Below are positions 18,548-25,979 of a stretch of 64,000 nt of DNA, piece by piece; within the stretch, counting starts at the first letter, position 1, and every line of letters starts with the position of its first letter. The stretch spans positions 496,001 to 560,000 of the forward strand of contig CBDDJT010000003.1 in NCBI GenBank assembly GCA_965229765.1, written 5' to 3'. This stretch comes from ASV31 sp965229765 (lineage in GTDB: Bacteria > Pseudomonadota > Alphaproteobacteria > Rhodobacterales > Rhodobacteraceae). The translations under genes were made by a program, and so were the position numbers. The notes beneath the pieces were generated by a model, which worked only from the letters and a program-made list of their open reading frames with translations, was not told the DNA's origin and did no database searches.

Positions 18548-18798
18548 GATCTGCCGCTGTCTTCCGTCATTGCCCGGCGCGCCCAGGATTGTGCCTTTGG
18601 CCGGCACCATCCCGCCACGACACGTCCCGCGCTGCGGCCAAGCGCGGCACCGGACGTGACCAGGGATTGCCTTATGCCGATCAGGCCGGGGCCGTCGCCG
18701 GAAAAGAAGGCGAAATAGTCGTCCTGTTCTTGCGTGGTGCGGCCCGCAAAGCCGCCGGCCTTGCGCCTGTTTCCCTGAATTGCGGCCCAATCGCCCAT
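18544..18798 (-). CDS. Hypothetical 84-residue protein coupled to the LuxR gene
   Basis: A short ORF preceded by AAAGGA eight bases before its ATG. Its TGA overlaps the ATG of the LuxR-type gene (ATGA), the usual mark of coupled translation. The product is soluble, with an acidic/aromatic patch (QEQDDYFAFFSGDGPG) and a basic C-terminus. I do not recognise a family. The ribosome-binding site and overlap are the only support, so it could instead be a leader that sets translation of the regulator. Confidence 0.45.
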   Translation of the reverse strand: MGDWAAIQGNRRKAGGFAGRTTQEQDDYFAFFSGDGPGLIGIRQSLVTSGAALGRSAGRVVAGWCRPKAQSWARRAMTEDSGRS

Positions 18799-18964
18799 GA
18801 CCCGTCCTTTCCGCTGCCTGTCGATGGAAAGGCTTTAGCGCATCAGCGGGCATGGCGGTGTCATCCGCGCGGGCGACAGAGGACCGGAGGTGGCGGGTTG
18901 GTCTACCGGGCGGAACACGGTCCCGCCGCAGCCTGCTGCGCAAAGGATCGGCAAGTGCGATCCC

Positions 18965-19240
18965 CTAGCGTTCTCCCTGAAGGGCACTTCCGTAAAGCTC
19001 TTCCGCGAAAAAGAGCAGCTGGTCGCGGTCTTCCTCGCCGATGTCGGCGGCAAGTTCGAGGATGCTGCCGATCCGCGGATCGGCACGCCACGCCAGGAAA
19101 GTCCGCACGACGTCGGGATCGTGGTAGCGCATCAGCTGTTCGATGAACGCCTCGACCAGGGCAAGCTGGTCGTCCTCGAAGAACTCCAGCCGCGCCTGAA
19201 GCCGCCGAGCGGCCAGTGTCCTTCGCGTAACCATCCCCAT
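18965..19240 (-). CDS. Hypothetical small helical protein
   Basis: A 91-residue protein starting MGMVTRRTLAARRLQARLEF. A strong GGAGGTG lies just before the ATG at 19240. It is predicted mostly helical with an acidic C-terminal half (LAADIGEEDRDQLLFFAEELYG). No known family was recognised. It follows the YjeH-like permease gene on the same strand after 32 bases and is probably the last gene of that operon. Nothing gene-like is seen between 18799 and 18964. Confidence 0.6.
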   Translation of the reverse strand: MGMVTRRTLAARRLQARLEFFEDDQLALVEAFIEQLMRYHDPDVVRTFLAWRADPRIGSILELAADIGEEDRDQLLFFAEELYGSALQGER

Positions 19241-19272
19241 TTTCACCTCCGTGTCCCCTTGTCCCCTGTTGC

Positions 19273-20544
19273 CTATTCGCCGGGGCGCAGAACGCACCCG
19301 CCGGACCGGCGTCGCCGCGATATCGAGACGACGCCCGCCGCCGCCAGCAACACCAGCGGATAGATCATGCCCTCGGCCCCGCGCGCGGCCACGAGGCCGG
19401 CCGTCAGCGCGAGGCAGCCCAGCCCGAGCGGCGCATGCCACCAGGCGCCGGCAAGCCGCACGAGGACGGCAGCCGCACCGGCATAGAGCAGCAGGAAGTT
19501 CTGCCCGGCGATGCCCAGAAGCGTGCCGAGATCGGCAAGGCCCGCCCCCGCGGCCGCAACGACCAGCAGGAGCGCGCCCACGGTGACCAGCACCGCGCGC
19601 CACGGCATGTCGTTGCGCAGGTCGGTCAGCGCGGCGGGCAGCAGGTCTTCGCGCGCGGCGGCATAGACCATGCGCGACACCGCCCAGACCGCCGCCGAGA
19701 GATTGGCGAAGATGAGCAGGACCGACACGGCGCTGATGGCGATGCCGCCCGCGGGCCCGAACGCGCCGGAAAAGAGCGTCGCGAAGGGGGCTTCCCATCC
19801 GCCGGTCAGGCCCGCGGCTTGCACCACAAGCGCAAGCACCGCGTAGAGCGCGACGGCAGTCACGAAGGAGAGGCCCAGCGCGATGGGAAAATCCCGCTCT
19901 GGCCGCTTGAACTCGCCCGAGAGGTTCGCGCCGACTTCCCATCCGGTGAAGGCGAAGAAGACCATCATGAAGACGATGCCGAAAACCGGGATGGAGGGCG
20001 GCGCGGCCGCGGCCTGCGCCAGTTGCGCGGTGCCGGGCGCGGTCAGCGTCCATCCGACGGCGGCCACCACGAGAAGAACGACGATCAGCAGCGACGCAAG
20101 CGCCGCGTTGACCCGTCCCGCCCGTTCCGCAGAGATCAGGTTCACGCCGGTCGCCATCAGGAGGAGAAGCGCGGCATAGGCCGCGGCCGGACCGCCGCCC
20201 AGCATGGCGGCCGCGTAGTGGCCCCCGGTCAGCGCGATGGCGGGCAGGCCGAAAACGACCGCGCCGAGGAAAAGAAGCGTTCCGGCAATATAGCCGGTGT
20301 CACCAAAGCCGCCGCGCAACATGCCCGCCAGCCCGCCCGAGTTGGGAAAGCGCCGCCCGAGGATGGCGAAGACCGCCAGAAGCGGTGCGGCGGCCAGTGC
20401 GCAGGCCGCCCAGACCCAGAGAGCCCCCGCCCCCGCCGCCTGCGCGGCGAGGCCCGGAAGCGTCAGAAGCCCGGCACCCAGCACGATGTTGAGAAACATG
20501 CCGGTGCCGCGCCAGACGGTAAGGGTGCGCTTGAGTTCAGGCAT
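19273..20544 (-). CDS. YjeH-like amino acid permease/exporter (APC superfamily)
   Basis: A 423-residue polytopic protein with about twelve membrane segments. The N-terminus (LTVWRGTGMFLNIVLGAGLLTLPGLAAQAAG) has the unwound Gly-rich first helix of APC transporters. The GRRFPNSGGLAGMLRGGFGD loop resembles E. coli YjeH, an exporter of methionine and branched-chain amino acids. The later AFTGWEVGANLSGEFKRPERDFP is the sixth-helix region. The ATG at 20544 overlaps the cupin stop by eight bases. Placement opposite an Lrp/AsnC regulator supports amino acid export under that regulator's control (inference). Confidence 0.8.
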   Translation of the reverse strand: MPELKRTLTVWRGTGMFLNIVLGAGLLTLPGLAAQAAGAGALWVWAACALAAAPLLAVFAILGRRFPNSGGLAGMLRGGFGDTGYIAGTLLFLGAVVFGLPAIALTGGHYAAAMLGGGPAAAYAALLLLMATGVNLISAERAGRVNAALASLLIVVLLVVAAVGWTLTAPGTAQLAQAAAAPPSIPVFGIVFMMVFFAFTGWEVGANLSGEFKRPERDFPIALGLSFVTAVALYAVLALVVQAAGLTGGWEAPFATLFSGAFGPAGGIAISAVSVLLIFANLSAAVWAVSRMVYAAAREDLLPAALTDLRNDMPWRAVLVTVGALLLVVAAAGAGLADLGTLLGIAGQNFLLLYAGAAAVLVRLAGAWWHAPLGLGCLALTAGLVAARGAEGMIYPLVLLAAAGVVSISRRRRSGGCVLRPGE

Positions 20545-20896
20545 GCTGGGGCAGGTCCACCGAGTGGAAGGCGATGAGGTAGGTTGCCCCGCCTTCAAGC
20601 GCGACCGAACCGTGCATCGTGCCCGCAGGCAGCGAGATGACCGTGCCGGGGGTGCAGACCTGTTCGCCCTGATCCCAGTAGAAGCGCACGCGGCCTTCGA
20701 GGATCACCAGCGTCTCGTCGGTCTTGTGGGTGTGCCAGGCGTGTTCCTTGCCCTCGACGTCGCGCTGCACCTCGATCGAGCCCTGATCGGGCAGAAGGCG
20801 TTCCAGCAAGGGCCGCAGGTTCGAGGTATCGACCTCGGTCGAGAAGATGCGGAAGTCGCGGTCGGATGCCAGATCCGGGCTTACATGCATGTTCAT
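20537..20896 (-). CDS. Single-domain cupin protein
   Basis: A 119-residue cupin. Motif 1 is HAWHTHKTDETLVILEGRVRF (two His after KE, with the Glu), and motif 2 is PAGTMHGSVALEGG with one His. These fit a small metal-binding beta-barrel, though the exact reaction cannot be told. Its ATG overlaps the YcgG-family stop as ATGA, and its stop overlaps the permease start, so it is made together with both. It may bind or modify the exported amino-acid-like compound. Confidence 0.8.
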   Translation of the reverse strand: MNMHVSPDLASDRDFRIFSTEVDTSNLRPLLERLLPDQGSIEVQRDVEGKEHAWHTHKTDETLVILEGRVRFYWDQGEQVCTPGTVISLPAGTMHGSVALEGGATYLIAFHSVDLPQHA

Positions 20897-21648
20897 GCCA
20901 CTTTGCCTTTCTTGGGAGTTTCGGGAATCTCGCGGTTGCCCAGTGCGTGGAAGGGACAGGCCGGCGTCTCGTTGGTGTCGTCGATGAAATACTGCCGGAA
21001 CTCGCGGTTGCCGGGTTCGCCGTAGGTGCCGAGGAATGGCGCGGGCGCGATTGCATCGAAGGCGGAAAGCCGTTCCCGGACCCCTTGCAGAGCGCGTTGC
21101 ATCTGCGGGTCGTCGCTGTCGAGGATGCCCTCGAACACCCAGCGCGGCTGGAAGGTGACCATGAAGGACGTGGACCGCCGGGACTGGCGCAACACATGCG
21201 CCGGCGAGTTGCAGACCACGAAGACCGGTTCGCCGGCGAAGCAGAATTCCCACAGGTCGGTATCGAGCGCTTCGGGCACCTCGGCCGGGCGGGGCGTGTC
21301 GTCGATCGCCTCGAGCCCGTCGAGCAGGTCCCAGAAACGGGTGCGGTAGTCCTCGATCGGCTGCACCGGGCCGGGGCGTGCGAAGACGGCCAGCGAGGTC
21401 ATGCGGCCGAAGTCGCGGGCCTGTGCGAGGTAGGCGCCCAGGATCGGGGCCAGCGTCTCTGGCGTCAGAGGATCGGGGAAGGCATAGCGCAGCTGCCCGG
21501 TCTTCAGTCCGCTGACCCCGAAAACGCAAGGGAAGGGCCGCGAGGAACTGCTGAGGGTTGCCTCAAACTCGGAAAACACGATCCGTTGCCATGACGAGGC
21601 GGGAAACGCATCATACACGGCGTCTTTCTGGTAGAATGGGTCCGTCAT
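20893..21648 (-). CDS. YqcI/YcgG family protein
   Basis: A 251-residue soluble protein with the YqcI/YcgG landmarks: FPCVFGVSGLKTGQLRYAF near residue 40, EFCFAGEPVFVVCNSPAHVLRQSRRS in the middle, and a C-terminal NREFRQYFIDDTNE. The family is frequent but has no settled function; a haem-oxygenase-like N-oxygenation role has been proposed for relatives. A good GGAGGG precedes the ATG. It is the first gene of the leftward operon YcgG-cupin-permease-small protein, and its promoter region faces the Lrp/AsnC gene. Confidence 0.85.
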   Translation of the reverse strand: MTDPFYQKDAVYDAFPASSWQRIVFSEFEATLSSSSRPFPCVFGVSGLKTGQLRYAFPDPLTPETLAPILGAYLAQARDFGRMTSLAVFARPGPVQPIEDYRTRFWDLLDGLEAIDDTPRPAEVPEALDTDLWEFCFAGEPVFVVCNSPAHVLRQSRRSTSFMVTFQPRWVFEGILDSDDPQMQRALQGVRERLSAFDAIAPAPFLGTYGEPGNREFRQYFIDDTNETPACPFHALGNREIPETPKKGKVA

Positions 21649-21780
21649 GGTCAGCCCTCCGGGGTTCCGTTTCGACAAGGATTGACCAGACCGGAACGCC
21701 AAATCAGCTTTCGAATCGAAAATTCATCTTCGTTTCGAAGAAAAACCATCATAGGTTGAAGGGGTCGAAAGGGAATCCGG
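21649..21780. promoter_or_regulatory. Divergent promoter region with repeated TTTCGA/TCGAAA sites
   Basis: This 132-base, relatively A/T-rich gap lies between the YcgG operon and the Lrp/AsnC gene. It contains five TTTCGA or TCGAAA hexamers: 21670-21675, 21709-21714, 21716-21721, 21733-21738 and 21765-21770. Two form palindromes, TTTCGA-A-TCGAAA (21709-21721) and CTTCG-TTT-CGAAG (21728-21740), with centres 19 bases apart, close to two helical turns. That phasing is what a multimeric Lrp-type regulator binds. Operator function is inferred. Confidence 0.6.
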
Positions 21781-22281
21781 ATGCGACTCTCGCCTACTGA
21801 CAGAATCATCCTAGAGTTGCTTCGGGAGAATTCCCGTCGCTCCCTGACTGAAATGGCGGCGATTCTCGGGCTGTCGCGCCCCACGGTGCGCCACCACATC
21901 GAGAAACTGCAGCGTGAAGGCGTGATCCGCCGTTTCACCATCGACATCGAAGCGCCCGAGACGGATTTGCCGACCGGGGTGCGCGCGATGTTCGACGTGC
22001 GGCTGCGACGCAACGTGTGCGGGATCGTGTATTCCTCGATCCAGCACTGGGACGAACTAGTCAGTTGCTGGTCGGTGTCGGGATCGGTCGACATGCGGGT
22101 TCTGGTCGAAGCGGCGGACCAGAGCATCGTGGAACGTCTTCGTGACCGGTTGGCGCGGCACCCCGAGGTGGCCTCGCTGACCACGACGATGATCCTGAAG
22201 ACCTGGTGCGAACGCATTTCCGGCATTCAGGAGAAGGCGCCGCAAGACTACGTCATCACGCGCAAGGGCGAACCGGTTTAA
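21781..22281 (+). CDS. Lrp/AsnC family transcriptional regulator
   Basis: A 166-residue regulator. Residues 1-60 are the winged helix (LSPTDRIILELLRENSRRSL..MAAILGLSRPTVRHHIEKLQREGVI); residues 70-150 are the RAM ligand-binding half. The RAM part is more divergent than in Lrp itself (WSVSGSVDMRVLVEAADQSIVERL). It is divergent from the YcgG-cupin-permease operon across repeat-bearing DNA and so is the probable local regulator, sensing an amino acid or analogue. Confidence 0.85.
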   Translation: MRLSPTDRIILELLRENSRRSLTEMAAILGLSRPTVRHHIEKLQREGVIRRFTIDIEAPETDLPTGVRAMFDVRLRRNVCGIVYSSIQHWDELVSCWSVSGSVDMRVLVEAADQSIVERLRDRLARHPEVASLTTTMILKTWCERISGIQEKAPQDYVITRKGEPV

Positions 22282-22295
22282 GGGGTGGACTATTG

Positions 22296-22706
22296 ATGTT
22301 GAGTTCGAGTTTGGACGCAGTCGATGCGGCGATGGGGCAAACGCTTCGCAAGTATCGAAAGGCGGCGGGGCTGTCGCAGGCGGAACTTGGCCAGGCGGTG
22401 GGTGTGTCGTTCCAGCAGATCCAGAAATACGAGACCGGCGACAACCGCGTGTCGATCAGCCGACTGTTCCGCATCGCCGAAAAGCTGGAAGTGGAGCCGG
22501 TGACGCTTGTCGCGGACACCCAGCGGCAGATCGACCGCCCGGCAGAGCCGCAAGGCCAGAGGTCGGCCTTTCTGGCGACCGGTGAGGGCGTGCGCGCGAT
22601 CGAGGCGCTGGCCGCCCTGAAGGATTCAGAATTGATCGAGGCTCTGATCGGGCTGGCCGAGGCGGCCCGCACCGGGGATCGTCCGGGCCACGCCGACCGC
22701 CCCTGA
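22296..22706 (+). CDS. XRE family helix-turn-helix regulator
   Basis: A 136-residue protein with an HTH_3/XRE domain at residues 15-70 (GQTLRKYRKAAGLSQAELGQAVGVSFQQIQKYE, a typical five-helix pattern) and a short acidic C-terminal helix (ALKDSELIEALIGLAEAA). The ATG at 22296 follows AGGGGTGG. It lies just after the Lrp gene and 92 bases before the acyl-CoA synthetase gene on the same strand, so it could regulate the aromatic module (inference). Confidence 0.8.
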   Translation: MLSSSLDAVDAAMGQTLRKYRKAAGLSQAELGQAVGVSFQQIQKYETGDNRVSISRLFRIAEKLEVEPVTLVADTQRQIDRPAEPQGQRSAFLATGEGVRAIEALAALKDSELIEALIGLAEAARTGDRPGHADRP

Positions 22707-22797
22707 CTCGGGTTCGGCGGCCGCCGCTGTGGACCGCCCCCCCTGCCCTGCGCTAAGCGTAGACCTGCGTCCGCGCACGGGCGCCAGGGAGGACAGA

Positions 22798-24639
22798 ATG
22801 AGCGACGCAGGCGGCGGGCGGAACGCCCTGTTCGCGCCGCCCCTTGTGCGGGCAAGGTCCGGCACGGGCGGTACGATCTACCTTGAGAGCGGACACGCCC
22901 TGCCCGAGGCGTCACGCGCGGTCGGCGACTGGCTGGTCCACTGGGCCGCCGCGGCGCCCGAGCGCACGCTTTATGCTGAACGCACCCCGGATCGAAGCGA
23001 CTGGCGCAGGATCAGCTATGCCGAGGCACTGGCCGAGGTCGAGGCCATTGCCGGCTGGCTGCTGGACAGCCCCGCGGGCCCGCAACGCCCCGTCGCGATC
23101 CTGAGCGAGAACAGCATCGACGCCGCGCTTCTGGGGCTGGCAGCGATGCATGTGGGCATTCCGGCGGCGACGGTGTCCACGGCCTATTCGCTGATGTCCT
23201 CGGACCATGCCAAGCTGAAGGCGATGATCGGTCTTCTGGATCCGGGGGTGGTGTTTGTCTCGGACGCAGGCGCCTATGCCGGTGCGCTGGCGGCAATCGC
23301 GCCGCTGCACTCGGGCGTCGTGGTGGCAAGCGTTCCCGGACGCTCGGGCGCGCTGCCCCTGTCGCAGGCGCACGCAACTGGGCGCGCGGCCGATGTCGCC
23401 GCCGCCTTTGCCGGGCTGACGCCCGACACGGTGGCCAAGCTGTTGTTCACCTCTGGCTCCACCGGGATGCCGAAGGCGGTGATGAACACCCACCGGATGC
23501 TGACCACGAACCAGGCCGGCAACCAGGTGCTCTGGCCGTTCCTGCGCGACGAGCCACCCGTGATCGTGGAATGGCTGCCGTGGTCGCACACCTTCGGCGC
23601 GAATTTCACCCAGAACATGATTCTGGCCAATGGCGGATCGCTTTACATCGACGACGGCAAGCCCGCGCCGCCGCTGATCGGGCGCACGGTGGAGAACGTG
23701 ACAGAGATCCGCCCGACGATGCTGTTCAACGTGCCGCGCGGCTACGACATGCTGCTGGAGCATCTGGACGGCGACGACGCGTTCCGGCGGGTCTTTTTCG
23801 ACATGCGGCTGATCTTTTACGCCGGCGCCGCCCTGCCCGGCACGATCTGGGACCGCCTGATCGAAATGTCGCGCCAGACCACGGGGCGGGTGATGCCGCT
23901 GGTCGCGGCATGGGGCTCGACCGAGACGGCGCCGGGGGCGACGTCCTGCCATTTTCAGGCCGCATCGCCGGGCAATATCGGGGCGCCGCTGCCGGGCGTG
24001 ACGCTGAAGCTGGTGCCGAACATGGGCAAGCTGGAGGTGCGCGTGAAGGGCCCGAACATCACGCCGGGCTATTTCCGCGCGCCCGACAGGACGTCGGCGG
24101 CCTTCGACGACGAGGGGTACTATGTGATCGGCGATGCGGTGCGGTTTGCAGACCCCGACGATCCGTCCGCAGGGCTGTACTTCGACGGGCGTGTCAGCGA
24201 GGATTTCAAGCTTACCACCGGCACATGGGTCAGCGTGGGCGACCTGCGCATCGCGGGCATCGACGCGCTGGCGCCGGTGGCGCAGGACATTGTCGTCACG
24301 GGCCATGACCGTGACGCGGTGGCGTTTCTGATCTTTCCAAGCGAACCGGGCTGCCGGCGGATCGCGGGGCTGGGCCCGGACGTGCCGCTGGCCGAGGTGC
24401 TGGCCGCGCCCGCCCTGCGGGCGCATGTGGCGCGGGGTCTGGCGGCGCTGAAGTCCTCTGGCGGGGGATCGTCGCGGTTTGCCGCGGCGGCGCGGTTCAC
24501 CCCGGCCCCGCCCGATCCCGACGGCGGAGAGATCACCGACAAGGGGTACCTGAATCAGCGCCAGATTCTGGCCAACCGCGCGGATCAGGTCACGGCGCTT
24601 TATGCCGCCGATCTTGCAAACATCGAACCCGAGGACTGA
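22798..24639 (+). CDS. Feruloyl-CoA synthetase-like acyl-CoA ligase
   Basis: A 613-residue AMP-forming ligase. It has the phosphate loop LFTSGSTGMPKAVMNTHRM near residue 218, WLPWSHTFGANF, and AWGSTETAPGATSC near residue 371. The A8-like YFDGRVSEDFKLTTGTWVSVGDL replaces the usual acyl-CoA ligase hinge in the way seen in feruloyl-CoA synthases. GGGAGGA precedes the ATG. It should activate a hydroxycinnamate or related aromatic acid as its CoA thioester. The thiolase-family gene starts five bases downstream, so the pair probably shortens or processes the acyl side chain. Confidence 0.8.
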   Translation: MSDAGGGRNALFAPPLVRARSGTGGTIYLESGHALPEASRAVGDWLVHWAAAAPERTLYAERTPDRSDWRRISYAEALAEVEAIAGWLLDSPAGPQRPVAILSENSIDAALLGLAAMHVGIPAATVSTAYSLMSSDHAKLKAMIGLLDPGVVFVSDAGAYAGALAAIAPLHSGVVVASVPGRSGALPLSQAHATGRAADVAAAFAGLTPDTVAKLLFTSGSTGMPKAVMNTHRMLTTNQAGNQVLWPFLRDEPPVIVEWLPWSHTFGANFTQNMILANGGSLYIDDGKPAPPLIGRTVENVTEIRPTMLFNVPRGYDMLLEHLDGDDAFRRVFFDMRLIFYAGAALPGTIWDRLIEMSRQTTGRVMPLVAAWGSTETAPGATSCHFQAASPGNIGAPLPGVTLKLVPNMGKLEVRVKGPNITPGYFRAPDRTSAAFDDEGYYVIGDAVRFADPDDPSAGLYFDGRVSEDFKLTTGTWVSVGDLRIAGIDALAPVAQDIVVTGHDRDAVAFLIFPSEPGCRRIAGLGPDVPLAEVLAAPALRAHVARGLAALKSSGGGSSRFAAAARFTPAPPDPDGGEITDKGYLNQRQILANRADQVTALYAADLANIEPED

Positions 24640-24643
24640 GACG

Positions 24644-25843
24644 ATGCCGACCCTGATCCCCTATGGCGCCTACTGGTCCACGCCCTTTGCCCGCTGGCAG
24701 GGCAGCCTGGCGCACCTGCACGCGGTGGAGTTCGCCGCGCATACCGCGAAGGCCGCGCTGGCCGAGCGCGAGATTCCGCCAGAGGTGCTGGATTTCGCGG
24801 CCTTCGGCAGCACGGTGATCCAGAAGAGCTGTTTCTACGGCACCCCCTGGTTCACCGGGATGATGGGCGCGGGCCATGTTGCCGGGCCGACGGTGACGCA
24901 GGCCTGCGCGACGGGCGCGCGGCTGCTGGCGACGGCCGCGGGCGAGTTGACGATGGGCGCGGCCAGCGTGGCGCTGATCGCCAGTGGCGACCGGACCTCG
25001 AACGGGCCGCATGTCTACTATCCCGCGCCGCAGGGACCGGGCGGCACGGGCACGGCCGAGGACTGGGTGATGGACAATTTCAACCACGATCCGCTGGCCC
25101 GCTGCGCGATGGTGGACACAGCCGAGAACGTCGCCCGGCGCGAGGGCATAGACACCGCCGAGCAGCACGAGGTGGTGCTGCGCCGCGCGGCGCAATACGC
25201 CGACGCGCTGGCAGACGGTCGCGCGTTTCAGCGCCGCTACATGGCGGCGGCGTTTGAGGTGCCGGACGCGCGGTTCCGCAAGACGGTGTCGGAGCTGGAG
25301 GGGGACGAGGGCGTCTATCCGACGAACGCCGGGAAGATCGCGACCCTGCGTCCGGTGCGCGAGGGCGGCACGGTGACCTTCGCGGGCCAGACCCATCCCG
25401 CCGATGGCAACGCCGGGATGATCGTGGTGGGCGACGCCGCGCGCGCGGCCGAGCTGTCGCGCGACGCGGCGGTGACGGTGGAGGTGCTGGGCTTCGGACA
25501 GGGACGCGAGGACGTGGGCCATATGCCCGCCGCGCCGATCGCGGCGGCACACCGGGCGCTGGCGGCGGCGGGGCTGACGATCGGGCAGATTGACGCGATC
25601 AAGTCGCACAACCCCTTTGCCGTCAACGACATCGCCTTTGCCCGTGCCTTCGGCATCGACTGGCGGGACATGAACAATTTCGGCTGTTCGCTGGTCTGGG
25701 GCCACCCGCAGGGACCGACCGCGCTGCGTCTGATGATCGAACTGATCGAGGAACTGGCGCTGCGCGGCGGGGGTACCGGCCTGTATCACGGCTGCGCGGC
25801 GGGCGATTCCGCCATGGCCGTGGTGCTGCGCGTGGGCGGCTAG
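24644..25843 (+). CDS. Thiolase family protein
   Basis: A 399-residue thiolase. The nucleophilic Cys is C88 in VTQACATGARLL. The C-terminal half has NNFGCSLVWGHPQGPTALRL (the conserved GHP histidine) and YHGCAAGDSAMAVVL with the second Cys. The family cleaves or forms beta-ketoacyl-CoA. Following a feruloyl-CoA-synthetase-like gene by four bases, it fits CoA-dependent removal of acetyl-CoA from a beta-keto side chain; no hydratase or dehydrogenase gene is adjacent, so the intermediate steps are unassigned. Confidence 0.85.
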   Translation: MPTLIPYGAYWSTPFARWQGSLAHLHAVEFAAHTAKAALAEREIPPEVLDFAAFGSTVIQKSCFYGTPWFTGMMGAGHVAGPTVTQACATGARLLATAAGELTMGAASVALIASGDRTSNGPHVYYPAPQGPGGTGTAEDWVMDNFNHDPLARCAMVDTAENVARREGIDTAEQHEVVLRRAAQYADALADGRAFQRRYMAAAFEVPDARFRKTVSELEGDEGVYPTNAGKIATLRPVREGGTVTFAGQTHPADGNAGMIVVGDAARAAELSRDAAVTVEVLGFGQGREDVGHMPAAPIAAAHRALAAAGLTIGQIDAIKSHNPFAVNDIAFARAFGIDWRDMNNFGCSLVWGHPQGPTALRLMIELIEELALRGGGTGLYHGCAAGDSAMAVVLRVGG

Positions 25844-25846
25844 GGG

Positions 25847-25974
25847 CAAATTCCTTCGAAGGAATTTGACCGGGGTTTCGGAGAAACCCCGGTTCGCCTG
25901 TCTCGCGCCTCGTGCGGGATGAGGCGGGCACATCCGTTTGCAAGGGATGTGCCAAGGCGCTTCGAAGCGCCTTG
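25847..25974. terminator. Cluster of four inverted repeats between convergent genes (bidirectional terminator or REP-like)
   Basis: Four hairpins lie almost end to end. The first (25847-25868) is a 22-base perfect palindrome centred on TTCGAA. The second has arms CCGGGGTTTC and GAAACCCCGG (25870-25892). The third has arms GGCACATCC and GGATGTGCC (25927-25953). The fourth (25953-25974) is a perfect palindrome again centred on TTCGAA. They separate the convergent thiolase and hydroxylase genes, so a bidirectional terminator is the plain reading. The shared TTCGAA centres and the number of hairpins also fit an intergenic repeat family. Confidence 0.65.
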
Positions 25975-25979
25975 CCCGC

